This document shows positions 1 through 8,051 of a stretch of DNA of 21,737 bases, one piece after another. Under the pieces are notes generated by a model that was not told where the DNA came from, did no database searches, and saw nothing but the letters and a program-made list of their open reading frames with translations. The translations under genes and the position numbers were made by a program. Every line of letters begins with the position of its first letter. Position 1 is the first letter of the stretch. This stretch comes from Chitinophagales bacterium (lineage in GTDB: Bacteria > Bacteroidota > Bacteroidia > Chitinophagales > BACL12): positions 1 through 21,737 of the forward strand of contig JACMJP010000353.1 in the NCBI GenBank assembly GCA_014380545.1. Direction: 5' to 3'.

Positions 1-2
1 TA

Positions 3-257
3 AATGTAAATCCTATAAAATATACTGAGCAGCTTGCAGGCATGTGGGATGTTGGCTTCCGGGTTTTATTTTTAACCCTGATGGTAAACACAGCAGAAAA
101 TAAAAAGGAATGCGATATATTAATTGAACCCGATGTGGAGCAATACACACTCTTTAGTGTAAACAAAGCAAAAGAATTATATGATCTTGGCTATGCAGCC
201 ACCAAGCGAAGTATTCCGGGGCTGAAAGAAAAATTGCAGCAGGCAGTTGGGCAATAA
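3..257 (+). CDS. Patatin-like phospholipase, C-terminal end (5' truncated by window)
   Basis: An open frame enters from the left edge (first full codon at base 3) and stops with TAA at 255-257, so about 84 residues of the C-terminus are visible. The end reads like the NTE/RssA type of bacterial patatin phospholipases: a hydrophobic helix (about 50-65% of the way back from the end), then DILIEPDVEQYTLFS, then an alpha-helical tail with KAKELYDLGYAAT. In this family the segment I-x-P-D-(L/V)-x-x-(Y/F) follows the catalytic Asp region and the tail packs against the core. The Ser-Asp dyad (GxSxG and DGG/DGA) lies outside the window, so activity cannot be judged. The family hydrolyses acyl chains of phospholipids or lysophospholipids. 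An internal ATG at 42 is in frame but is not a credible start, because the homologous sequence continues upstream of it. Confidence 0.72.
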   Translation, partial: NVNPIKYTEQLAGMWDVGFRVLFLTLMVNTAENKKECDILIEPDVEQYTLFSVNKAKELYDLGYAATKRSIPGLKEKLQQAVGQ

Positions 258-323
258 TATTTTTTTAAAAATAAATTATAATAAATAAAATAATATTCAT
301 TCATTAATAAATAAATTCTCATC

Positions 324-842
324 ATGCCGCTCATCTTACCTGTAAATAACATCCATCCAAAATTTGGTAATAATTGTTTTCTTGCAGATAACGCCACCGT
401 AGTTGGTCAGGTAATTATGGGCGATGATTGTTCCGTTTGGTTTAACACAGTGGTGCGGGGCGATGTAAATTCCATTATAATTGGCAACAAGGTAAATATC
501 CAGGATAATGCAGTAATACACTGCACATATAAAAAAGCTGCAACCCTTATTGGAAATAATGTTTCCATTGGACACACAGCCATTGTGCATGGATGCACCA
601 TACATGATAATGTATTAGTTGGCATGGGCGCCATAATTATGGACCATGCAGTTGTGCATCAAAATGTTTTAATTGGCGCAGGAAGTATAGTATTGGAAAA
701 CAGTATTCTTGAAAGCGGGTTTATTTATGCAGGCTCACCGGCAAAAAAAATAAAAGAGCTTTCTGCCGAAGAATTTAAAAACACTATTGACCGCATTGCC
801 AATAATTATGTTATGTATGCGGAGTGGTTCAGGAAGAAATGA
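324..842 (+). CDS. Gamma-carbonic anhydrase family protein (left-handed beta-helix hexapeptide protein)
   Basis: This 172-residue protein has the length and pattern of the YrdA/PaaY/CaiE branch of gamma-class carbonic anhydrases. Hexapeptide repeats ([LIV]-G-x4) run from about residue 20 to 140 and form the left-handed beta-helix; the protein is expected to be a cytoplasmic trimer. The three zinc-ligand histidines of the family are visible at His66 (VIHCT), His84 (IGHTA) and His89 (VHGC), and the family residues Arg45/Asp47 (VRGD) and Gln60/Asp62 region (NIQDN) are present. The C-terminal tail after SPAKKIKEL is the usual short amphipathic helix. CO2 hydration is possible, but many members of this branch show no or conditional carbonic anhydrase activity, so substrate is uncertain. 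It starts 66 bases after the upstream patatin-like gene, in the same direction, and may be co-transcribed. The upstream spacer is almost pure A/T with no Shine-Dalgarno sequence. Confidence 0.9.
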   Translation: MPLILPVNNIHPKFGNNCFLADNATVVGQVIMGDDCSVWFNTVVRGDVNSIIIGNKVNIQDNAVIHCTYKKAATLIGNNVSIGHTAIVHGCTIHDNVLVGMGAIIMDHAVVHQNVLIGAGSIVLENSILESGFIYAGSPAKKIKELSAEEFKNTIDRIANNYVMYAEWFRKK

Positions 843-890
843 AACTCTCATTTCTACAGCCACATTCATAAAAATTACCGATATTGGTGA

Positions 891-921
891 TTGAATTGCA
901 TTATTCTATTTATTAGTTTTG
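891..921 (+). promoter_or_regulatory. Candidate Bacteroidota sigma-A promoter upstream of the 952 gene
   Basis: TTG at 891-893 is followed after 20 nt by TAGTTTTG (914-921), which fits the TAnnTTTG -7 element of Bacteroidota. Transcription would start around 927, leaving a leader of about 25 nt before the ATG at 952. This is motif matching only. Confidence 0.45.
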
Positions 922-951
922 TGAATTCATGTAACTACGAAACTTTATTTT

Positions 952-2319
952 ATGAAAAAATTAACCTTTACCTTAATTATTCTGTTTCATGCTTTTGTAA
1001 ATGCATTTGGACAATGGCAGGAAACCGGGTCAGGGATTACTGAAAGCCCAAGAATTATCTGGGGAATTTCTGTAGTTGATTCACAAACAGTATGGGCAAT
1101 AGCTGATCATCCATTATTATTTGGTGATTCAAAAGTTTTTACGAAAACAGTAAACGCAGGAGCTACATGGTTAAGCGGGCAAATTGATGAAAGCCTTACA
1201 AATCATTTTCCGGGAAATATTTTCGCCTTAGATGAAAATACTGCATGGGTTATTATGATTGAATATCCGGCACAGGATAAAATAAAAATTTATAAAACAA
1301 TTGATGGAGGAACTTCATGGATTGAACAGGCAGGTGAATTTAATGACAGCGGTCATGCATTTGCCGCATTATATTTTTTTAATGAAAATGAAGGGGTAGG
1401 TTTTGGTAGTCCGGGAACAGGTGACCCGGCTATTGATTCATTACAAATATTCAGAACTGCTAATGGTGGGGATACCTGGAGCAGAATTCCACCATCTGAA
1501 TTACCAACGCCTCTTGAAGAAGAAGGGGTATGGGTTTATTCTGGTAACGGATCATATGATGCAGTTGGAGATAATCTCTGGTTTGTTACCCGGACAAACA
1601 GGCTTTTTAGAACAACTGATAAGGGTTTAACATGGGAAGCTTATAATACAGGTATAACAAATCCTTCCGGCTTAACTTCTATTGCCTTTCAGGATGCTAA
1701 TACTGGAATTGCAGTTACTTATGGACCACAGAAAGGAAGCAAAACAATTGATGGCGGTGAAACATGGGAGACCATAATATTGCCCTCTTCACCACCTGCT
1801 GCTGCTATTGAATTTATTCCGGGTACTGAAAATACTTATATAATAGGTGACGGTTTTGTTTTTGATAATGATGAATTATCTATTTCAACTGATGGTGGTG
1901 AAACATGGACAACCGAAACATATTCTCCATCCACAATAAACTGTTTTCAATTTACTTCGCCAACAAACGGATGGGCAGGAGGTGAAATAATTTCGACCAC
2001 AGAAGGTGGCATGTATAAATGGGTGGGCAATTTGGCTTCGGAAGATACAGTAATTGGAATAGATGATGACATTATGGAAATTAAATTACAAATATTTCCA
2101 AATCCTTCAAGCGGAATTCTGTTCATTTCAAACACAGATAATTGTTTAATCGAGAATATTTCCATAACTGATAACGCAGGAAAATTCATTATGAGTTTTG
2201 AAAAACCGGAAAAGGATGCGTCTATTAATATCAGTCATTTACCCAACGGGCTATATCAGCTGCATATAAAAACAAATAAATATGCTATGATAAAAAATAT
2301 GGTGTTAAATAAAGATTGA
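952..2319 (+). CDS. Secreted BNR/YCF48-type beta-propeller protein with T9SS sorting domain
   Basis: This 455-residue exported protein begins with a signal peptide (residues 1-20, cleavage near FG-QW). At least six Asp-box-like repeats of the form T-x-(D/N)-(G/K)-G-x-(T/S)-W occur near residues 66-73, 116-123, 169-176, 221-228, 265-272 and 312-319, spaced about 45-55 residues apart, as expected for a beta-propeller of the BNR/sortilin/YCF48-like superfamily. Residues 378-455 form a type A T9SS C-terminal domain: IFPNPSSG motif, then INISHLPNGLYQLHI and a basic/hydrophobic end. The protein should cross the outer membrane through T9SS and be released or attached to the surface. No catalytic residues can be named, because propellers of this kind serve in binding, adhesion or hydrolysis. 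A candidate promoter lies just upstream and there is no close same-operon partner. Confidence 0.85.
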   Translation: MKKLTFTLIILFHAFVNAFGQWQETGSGITESPRIIWGISVVDSQTVWAIADHPLLFGDSKVFTKTVNAGATWLSGQIDESLTNHFPGNIFALDENTAWVIMIEYPAQDKIKIYKTIDGGTSWIEQAGEFNDSGHAFAALYFFNENEGVGFGSPGTGDPAIDSLQIFRTANGGDTWSRIPPSELPTPLEEEGVWVYSGNGSYDAVGDNLWFVTRTNRLFRTTDKGLTWEAYNTGITNPSGLTSIAFQDANTGIAVTYGPQKGSKTIDGGETWETIILPSSPPAAAIEFIPGTENTYIIGDGFVFDNDELSISTDGGETWTTETYSPSTINCFQFTSPTNGWAGGEIISTTEGGMYKWVGNLASEDTVIGIDDDIMEIKLQIFPNPSSGILFISNTDNCLIENISITDNAGKFIMSFEKPEKDASINISHLPNGLYQLHIKTNKYAMIKNMVLNKD

Positions 2320-2429
2320 ATTCAGCACATCATTGTATTAAAGCAAATATATTTTCACTAAATAACTAAACATCTTTTTCTATTTAGAAATCGACTTAGT
2401 CTTTATTAATAATTAAAATCAACATTTTA

Positions 2430-2462
2430 TGAAAAAATTAATCTTTACACAATGTTTCTGAT
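2430..2462 (+). pseudogene. Possible relic of a T9SS-cargo gene start
   Basis: ATG at 2430 opens MKKLIFTQCF and stops at 2460-2462. The region around the ATG (ATTTTATGAAAAAATTAA and the following CTTTAC) is nearly identical to that around the start at 952. Moving the frame by one base after the seventh codon gives MFLIVTVIKSISIS, which would complete a signal-peptide-like N-terminus, so this could be a frameshifted, otherwise deleted paralogue. The match is short and MKK-type starts are common, so this could be chance. Confidence 0.22.
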
Positions 2463-2630
2463 TGTAACGGTTATAAAGTCCATATCAATATCTAATACTT
2501 CGCCCGGAATTTCCACGGTATCGTTAGGAATGCGGTCAATATAAATTACCTGTCCATCTGTTTCTTTGTTTATTGTGAGGAAGCAGGCAGTCAGGGCCGA
2601 TTAATAGACAAGACGCTTGTTCTTCTTTAT
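2445..2630 (-). pseudogene. Possible decayed small lipoprotein gene
   Basis: On the minus strand, from base 2630 down to a TAA at 2447-2445, one frame reads like an exported protein: a basic start (KKNKRLVY), one in-frame TAA at 2603-2601, then SALTACFLT, which contains a lipobox-like LTAC, and an acidic mature part with QVIYIDRIPNDTVEIPG. The codon in the expected start position is ATA, not ATG, and the in-frame TAA would need to be TTA to give a continuous hydrophobic segment. Two single-base changes would thus restore an N-terminus of the usual kind. I cannot name a family. It competes with the plus-strand relic for bases 2445-2462. Confidence 0.25.
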
Positions 2631-2764
2631 ATTTTCAATGTAAATGTAATATAATTTTTTTTGGAACCGAATTGATTTATTTCCATCCGGTCCCAAAACC
2701 CTCAACTCCTGCTGCATTCTCATATCATCTTAATGAATTATCTTTAGCCATAAAAAAAGATCAG

Positions 2765-4411
2765 ATGAAAAATATAACCATAACTTTTATTTTTATTTTT
2801 ATAGTTTCAAATTTATTTTCACAAGGCACAACTTGGGAAAAAGTGTACAACCTTCTGGAAACAAATTGTGCAAGCTGCCACATAAGCGGGCATGAAAGCG
2901 GGCTTGTTCTGGAAGGCGATATAAGTGATGTATATGATAATTTATATAATGTAACGGCATACAACACAACGGCAGCAGATAAAAATTATAAAGTGGTTAT
3001 GCCTGGCGACCCGTATAAAAGTTTTTTATTCAGCAAAATAAATAACGACCTTGCCATTGATGTGCACTTAAGTGCCGGCGAAGGCGCACCTTGTCCGCAG
3101 GGTGCAGATCCTTTAAATAATAAAGAAATTGAATTAATGCGCCAGTGGATAATTTATGGAGCAAAAGAATTTGGTGATAATGTGGATGATTCATTAATTA
3201 CTGAATTTTATGATAATGCAGGAATACAATCCGTTCCATCTCCACCCGCAGCACCTGCAGAAGCAGATGGTTTTCAAATTCATTACGGCCCTTTCTTTTT
3301 ATGGCCTGAAGATGAAAATGAATACTGGAGTAAATTTTCTACGGATATAGCAACTGATCTTGAAGTAAAAAAACTGGATGTTGTAATGGGCGATTATTCG
3401 CATCATTATATTATTTATAAATATGATGCTGATGCCATAACATATTTTTTAAATCCATTCGGTTTGCGGGAATCAGATCCTGAATTTATGGGTGTGAGTT
3501 TGGTAACTGCAAATCAATATACAGCTACAATAGAATTACCGGAAAAAACTGCATTTAAATGGCCCGCAGAAACAAAGCTCGATCTCAATTCGCATTATAT
3601 AAATTATTCTGCTGATAAAGTACTTGCATGTGAAGTATATGTAAATGTATATACACAAGCTGCGGGAACTGCCATTCATGAAATGTATTCTGAGCTTCCG
3701 GCAAATACGGATATTTTTATTCCAAATGATAATGCACCGCATACATTTGATCAGACAGAAAGAGATCCGGGTAATGAAGAAAATATTTTTTTATGGGGAA
3801 TAACAAGCCACACACATAAATATGGTGATGACTATGATGTGTATTTAAGAACGCATGACGGAGACAGGGGTGAAAAAATATTTGATGCAAGCTGCGGCAT
3901 TAGCAATGGTGTTCCGGGTTGTGATGATGAAATTTATGATTACCAGCATCCGCCTATAAGATACTGGGATACATTTTTACCTATAGTGGCCGAAGACGGA
4001 ATTATTCATGAAGCTACATTTATAAACGATGGACCTGTAGATGTGTCTTTCGGATTAACAAGTGATGATGAGATGATGGTGCTGATATATTTCTTTATTG
4101 ATGATACAACAGGATTGAATTTACCTGCGGGCATTCATGATGCACCGGAAATAAATAAAAGTATAAGTGTTTATCCAAACCCTGCGCAGGATGCGTTCTA
4201 TATTTCAATTCAGGATATAACTGTGTTTAAAGAAGATAGAGTACAGGTTGAAATGATAGATATAAATGGAAAGAGCAGATATTCTGAAAATGCAGTACAG
4301 TCAGATAATATTATTTATATGAGAAGAAATAATGTTCCTTCAGGAATATATCTGCTGCGCATAAGTGATACTATGGGAAATATTGCAACACAGAAAATAA
4401 TTTTTGATTGA
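2765..4411 (+). CDS. T9SS-exported cytochrome c / copper type II (PHM-like) monooxygenase fusion
   Basis: The start is set at ATG 2765 because a signal peptide begins there (MKNITITFIFIFIVSNLFSQ); the frame is open further upstream but that part looks non-coding. The product has 548 residues. Residues 30-135 carry a haem-binding CASCH (Cys35, Cys38, His39) and the VVMPGDPYKSFLFSK segment typical of c-type cytochrome modules, where Met79 is a plausible axial ligand. Residues 165-450 match the two-domain copper type II, ascorbate-dependent monooxygenase fold of peptidylglycine alpha-hydroxylating monooxygenase (PHM). The expected copper ligands are all in order: His213-His214 (SHHYIIY), His277 (LNSHYINY), His349/His351 (SHTHKYG) and Met437 (TSDDEMM). 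Residues 466-548 are a T9SS C-terminal domain (VYPNPAQD ... NNVPSGIYLLRI). It should act outside the cell or on its surface as a copper- and haem-dependent oxidase or hydroxylase; the substrate is unknown. It converges on the 4475 gene with a shared terminator. Confidence 0.82.
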   Translation: MKNITITFIFIFIVSNLFSQGTTWEKVYNLLETNCASCHISGHESGLVLEGDISDVYDNLYNVTAYNTTAADKNYKVVMPGDPYKSFLFSKINNDLAIDVHLSAGEGAPCPQGADPLNNKEIELMRQWIIYGAKEFGDNVDDSLITEFYDNAGIQSVPSPPAAPAEADGFQIHYGPFFLWPEDENEYWSKFSTDIATDLEVKKLDVVMGDYSHHYIIYKYDADAITYFLNPFGLRESDPEFMGVSLVTANQYTATIELPEKTAFKWPAETKLDLNSHYINYSADKVLACEVYVNVYTQAAGTAIHEMYSELPANTDIFIPNDNAPHTFDQTERDPGNEENIFLWGITSHTHKYGDDYDVYLRTHDGDRGEKIFDASCGISNGVPGCDDEIYDYQHPPIRYWDTFLPIVAEDGIIHEATFINDGPVDVSFGLTSDDEMMVLIYFFIDDTTGLNLPAGIHDAPEINKSISVYPNPAQDAFYISIQDITVFKEDRVQVEMIDINGKSRYSENAVQSDNIIYMRRNNVPSGIYLLRISDTMGNIATQKIIFD

Positions 4412-4424
4412 AATTACCTCTTAT

Positions 4425-4458
4425 AAAAAAAGCCGCTCTATAAAGGAGCGGCTTTTTT
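4425..4458. terminator. Bidirectional intrinsic terminator between convergent genes
   Basis: A GCCGCTC (4432-4438) / GAGCGGC (4446-4452) stem with a 7-nt loop is flanked by seven A on the left and six T on the right. It lies between the stops of the genes ending at 4411 (plus) and 4475 (minus) and should terminate transcription from both sides. Confidence 0.9.
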
Positions 4459-4474
4459 ATGCAACATTGTTTTT

Positions 4475-7246
4475 TCAATGCTGGATAATTATTTTTTCTT
4501 TCAGAATTGTTTCCCCTTCTAAAATTAAAATATACATACCATCAGGTAAGTTATGTGTATGCAGAGTTATTTGACCTGAAGTAATAGTTTTTTGGACTTT
4601 CATTTTTTCTCCCTGTAAATTCAACAGCTCAATATTTCCTATTGCATTATCATCACTTTTAATTTGTATAAGATCATCAGCAGGATTCGGATATATAATT
4701 AAATCAGAAAAAGTATTTCCCAATTTTAAAGGTGTTATAATTGTTATCTTAACTGAACTGCCTGAAAATGTTGTTCCGCATTTTGCTTTTACTGATACTT
4801 TATTTGTTGTGCCGGGTGTGAGTGTTGTTAATGTAATTGAATTTGTGAGCACAGTATAATTATATGTTGCACCACCTACTACTTTATTTGTTACCTTGTA
4901 TAATGTTGCCCCGGCAATTGCATCCCATGTAACTGTTGCACTTGTTGATGTTATGCCACTTGCAATTAAATTATCAGGAATTGCACAATTACTGTTTAAT
5001 CCCATTTTCATTCCATTGCCAAAGCTTGTTATCCAAATTTCATTTGTATTGAAAGGGTTAAAAAATATTCTTACAGGGTGCATAAACGGATAATTAGTTA
5101 CCTGTGAAAAAGTTGGTGTTGCAGCAATTAAATTTGTTGTTTTCCATAATCCTTCTGCTTCAGTTGAAAAATACATTTCATTTGAATTATTAGGATTGAT
5201 AGTACAGGACTCCACTCTGTCGCTTTCATTTATTTTTGCCCATGACGTTCCCCTGTTTGTTGTTTTGTAAATTCCACCTAAACCATTCGGCGGTCCACCC
5301 CATCCTGAAAATACGCATACATAAAATGTATTTTGCAAAACATCAAACGGATCAATAATTAAATCCTTTGTCCAGTAATACATACCCGTATCACTTACAT
5401 CAGTCCATGAAGTTCCGCCATCTGTTGATTTAAATACACCGCTGCTATTTAAAAATGTTCCTGCGGCATCTCTTCTTCCTGAATAAGCAGCTATTAATGT
5501 TCCGTCATTTAATACATGTAAATTATAGGGATGTCCCTGCGTTCTTGGCGGGTTACTTAATTTGCTCCATGTGCTGGATGAACCGAGATTTATATTTGTT
5601 GAAACATAAATTCCTCCTGCAGATGAATTCACAACACATGCATACATTTTATTTGATGTATTCGGATCTAATGTTATCCAAACTACAGGATCGGTAAAAT
5701 CATGCAGCATGCTCCAGTTAATTCCATTGTCAGTTGAATATTTAATTGCACCGGTTCCTCCGTCAATTTTACTATCCTGCAAATAAGTGCTTTGATACAT
5801 ATCATGCACACTGGATGTTGCAGCATATATTTTTCCTGTGCTGTTTTCTTTTATTACTTTATAAACAGAATTTTCTGTAAGTCCATTTAATGATTTATTC
5901 CATTTATTTCCTGCATTACTGCTTTGCATTCCTGTTATATCAGAAAACCCTGCAAATAAATTATTTGCATCGCTCCAGCAAATACTCCAGCAACTTGTAT
6001 TTTCCAATCCCGCTCCTGCATAATTTTTCCCTTTTGTAATTAAGGTGTTAATTGGATTTTCATCTGCCGGATTCACATACATTTGTTTCCATGTACTTCC
6101 ACCATCAGTTGTAATATGCGGATAACCTAATCCTGTAATTACAGCAACATTATTATTATTAGAAGCGACAGAAAAGCCTTCTGCAAATTCATCATAGTAC
6201 CATCCTTCATCTCCGCCATCGCCCTGGTAACCCGTATAAATATTTTCATTGTTAGATGTTTTAAGAACCGCACTCCAGCTTGCGCCGCCATTTATTGTTT
6301 TAAAAACAATTGGATAACTTGTACTTGTATTTCCACCTGAACAATATGCTACATCAATATTATTTTTTGACATGGAAATAAAAAATGGTTTATTGCTTCC
6401 GCTAATTCCTGTTACTGCTGCTGTCCATGTAGCACCAACAGTATAATCCATTTTATAAATTGATTTATACAATGAAAAGTCAGCGCCTGTTACACCCGGG
6501 TAAATATCAGCCAGATTAAAAACGGTAACAAAAAATCTTGTTGTACCACCGCTTTTTGCACCAGCAAAACTCATAATTCCTCTTGATGCAGAAATTCCCG
6601 TTAAGGTACTTGATGTAAATGTTGCGCCATTATCAGTTGAGACAATCAAATGTTTTGCTGCGCCGATATAAATATTTGTTCCATCCCAAAACACACCGCC
6701 AATATGAGCAGCACCACTTCCGCCATTTGTATAAATTAAATCAAAAGATGCACCTCCGTCATCAGAAAAATAAATATGCGAATAATCACTTACTATGACC
6801 CTGTTTGTATTTGCATCATCCGCAAATAAATAATAAGCACCGCCACCTGTAGGATCACTTGCAAGTTCATTCCATGTAGTTCCGCCATCAATTGATTTAA
6901 CAGGAAAATTTGTTTCACTGAAAAAATCACTATTCAATGCGAATAAAATGTTAGCGTCAGAAGTATATTGAATTTTTGATGATACAACAGATGTGAGTTG
7001 TTGAAAAGGAATTGTTGTCCAGTTCACTCCTGCATTTGTTGTATGAAATACTTCCGTCATATCGCAGGCAACAAATACTTCATTGTTATTATGTGGTGAA
7101 ATGGATGGAGAAAATAATGCACCGCCACCGCCAATGCCTTTTGCATCCCAGGAAACAGGCTGTGCAATAATATTTGAGATAAAGAATAATAAAAAAAGTG
7201 TGGGTAGAATGGAGAATTTGTTTAAGTATAACAAATTCTTTTTCAT
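4475..7246 (-). CDS. Large secreted GH74/sortilin-like beta-propeller with fn3 and T9SS domains
   Basis: This 923-residue protein starts with a signal peptide (about 1-28, cleavage near IIA-QPVSW). The N-terminus of the mature part, GIGGGGALFSPSISP followed by VFVACDMTEVFHT (Asp62), resembles the opening strand of GH74 and related double seven-bladed propellers, in which an Asp in this position (TDVGG / CDMTG) can be catalytic. Many Asp-box repeats follow (NAGVNW, SIDGGTTW, SDDGGASF, STDNGATF, TINGGASW, TTDGGSTW, STDNGINW, STDGGTSW, TTNRGTSW) through residue 740. Residues about 754-836 form a fibronectin type III domain, and about 846-923 a T9SS C-terminal domain (IIYPNPADD ... NLPDGMYILIL). 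It is probably a surface or secreted glycan-binding or glycan-hydrolysing protein; endo-xyloglucanase activity is only one option and the second catalytic Asp was not located. It sits alone on the minus strand, 85 bp downstream of the cdsA-like gene. Confidence 0.82.
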   Translation of the reverse strand: MKKNLLYLNKFSILPTLFLLFFISNIIAQPVSWDAKGIGGGGALFSPSISPHNNNEVFVACDMTEVFHTTNAGVNWTTIPFQQLTSVVSSKIQYTSDANILFALNSDFFSETNFPVKSIDGGTTWNELASDPTGGGAYYLFADDANTNRVIVSDYSHIYFSDDGGASFDLIYTNGGSGAAHIGGVFWDGTNIYIGAAKHLIVSTDNGATFTSSTLTGISASRGIMSFAGAKSGGTTRFFVTVFNLADIYPGVTGADFSLYKSIYKMDYTVGATWTAAVTGISGSNKPFFISMSKNNIDVAYCSGGNTSTSYPIVFKTINGGASWSAVLKTSNNENIYTGYQGDGGDEGWYYDEFAEGFSVASNNNNVAVITGLGYPHITTDGGSTWKQMYVNPADENPINTLITKGKNYAGAGLENTSCWSICWSDANNLFAGFSDITGMQSSNAGNKWNKSLNGLTENSVYKVIKENSTGKIYAATSSVHDMYQSTYLQDSKIDGGTGAIKYSTDNGINWSMLHDFTDPVVWITLDPNTSNKMYACVVNSSAGGIYVSTNINLGSSSTWSKLSNPPRTQGHPYNLHVLNDGTLIAAYSGRRDAAGTFLNSSGVFKSTDGGTSWTDVSDTGMYYWTKDLIIDPFDVLQNTFYVCVFSGWGGPPNGLGGIYKTTNRGTSWAKINESDRVESCTINPNNSNEMYFSTEAEGLWKTTNLIAATPTFSQVTNYPFMHPVRIFFNPFNTNEIWITSFGNGMKMGLNSNCAIPDNLIASGITSTSATVTWDAIAGATLYKVTNKVVGGATYNYTVLTNSITLTTLTPGTTNKVSVKAKCGTTFSGSSVKITIITPLKLGNTFSDLIIYPNPADDLIQIKSDDNAIGNIELLNLQGEKMKVQKTITSGQITLHTHNLPDGMYILILEGETILKEKIIIQH

Positions 7247-7331
7247 AACATGTTTTTTTGCTGATGTGAAAATTAGTAAAGAAAAGTTTGGAAAAGAAAT
7301 CTCATTAAAGTTCGGAAGTCACAAAACAGAA

Positions 7332-8051
7332 TTACATTTCAATTAATGCAATGATTGCACTGGTAAATATCCAGCTATCAAAGCGGTCCAGGAATCCGCC
7401 ATGACCTGGAATAATATCGCTGTAATCTTTCACAGAATGTTTTCTTTTGAAATAGGACGCCAGCCAGTCACCTGTTATTGAGGATATAATGATGATAGCA
7501 GCGGAGGAGAAAATAAAAATAAAATAGTGCAACTCAGATACCCAGCCCCATGTTAAATATGCCGTGATAATTGTAATAAGACTACCGCCAATTAATCCTT
7601 CCACTGTTTTTCCCGGGCTTACTTTCGGAAATAATTTTCTTTTTCCAAAGAGTTGCCCGGTAATTTGAGAAAACCCGTCAAATGTGAACACCAGTAAAAA
7701 TAAAAATACGATTTTGCCCTGATTTGCAGTGGAATTAAAATAATAAAATAGTGCTGAGCAAATACCATAAACAATGAAAGCTATTATGTAAAATAAAATA
7801 GGCTGAAATTTTTGCTTTAAAAGAATGACTAACTCATACAATCCTGTAAGAATAATTATAATTAAAAGGAATAGAAAATATTTTTGGGTTTCTGTTATGC
7901 AGAATACAATTAGATGTACAAGTAGAAAATGCACCCCGAGTTTTTTCCATCTTTCTTTTTTTGTTTGAGCAGATGCATTTTTGTTGGCAAGGAAAGTAGC
8001 TGTAATTCCAATTATAAAAAAAACTTCTATAAAAATAAACACAGGATGCAT
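7332..8051 (-). CDS. cdsA: Phosphatidate cytidylyltransferase (CDP-diacylglycerol synthase family)
   Basis: This 239-residue integral membrane protein makes CDP-diacylglycerol from phosphatidate and CTP. It shows several hydrophobic helices (about residues 5-22, 40-51, 58-78, 84-105, 113-127, 155-170, 174-193) and the CdsA signature at 199-226: SYFKRKHSVKDYSD followed by PGHGGFLDRFD, with the metal-binding DRFD end intact. The upstream conserved stretch KVSPGKTVEGLIGG (143-156) is also present. It is somewhat shorter than the usual 260-290 residues, mainly at the N-terminus, and the usual WxxD-type motif reads FTFDGFSQ. Its ATG (8051-8049) overlaps the TAA of the upstream CDP-alcohol phosphatidyltransferase (8053-8051) by one base, so translation is probably coupled. 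The two steps are consecutive in phospholipid synthesis. It may be a second, dedicated copy rather than the housekeeping enzyme. Confidence 0.88.
   Translation of the reverse strand: MHPVFIFIEVFFIIGITATFLANKNASAQTKKERWKKLGVHFLLVHLIVFCITETQKYFLFLLIIIILTGLYELVILLKQKFQPILFYIIAFIVYGICSALFYYFNSTANQGKIVFLFLLVFTFDGFSQITGQLFGKRKLFPKVSPGKTVEGLIGGSLITIITAYLTWGWVSELHYFIFIFSSAAIIIISSITGDWLASYFKRKHSVKDYSDIIPGHGGFLDRFDSWIFTSAIIALIEM

Larger units (their letters stand above)
2320..2764. other. 445-bp gap with decayed gene traces
   Basis: No intact gene is visible here. Three things can be seen. First, a 7-bp inverted repeat CTAAATA (2358-2364) / TATTTAG (2381-2387) with no T-run, a poor terminator candidate. 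Second, a start-like ATG at 2430 whose first bases closely match the start of the 952 gene (MKKLIFT against MKKLTFT) but that stops after ten codons. Third, a minus-strand open stretch at 2445-2630 that looks protein-like but lacks a start codon and is broken by a stop. The frame of the next gene is open back to 2672, but its real start is at 2765. Confidence 0.5.

Noticed and set aside
2358..2387. Inverted repeat CTAAATA / TATTTAG after the 952 gene
   Set aside because: All-A/T-rich 7-bp stem with a 16-nt loop and no T-tract; frequent by chance in this AT-rich DNA.
2672..2764. Upstream in-frame extension of the cytochrome/PHM gene to ATG 2672
   Set aside because: The extension has no family similarity, and the signal peptide starts cleanly at ATG 2765.
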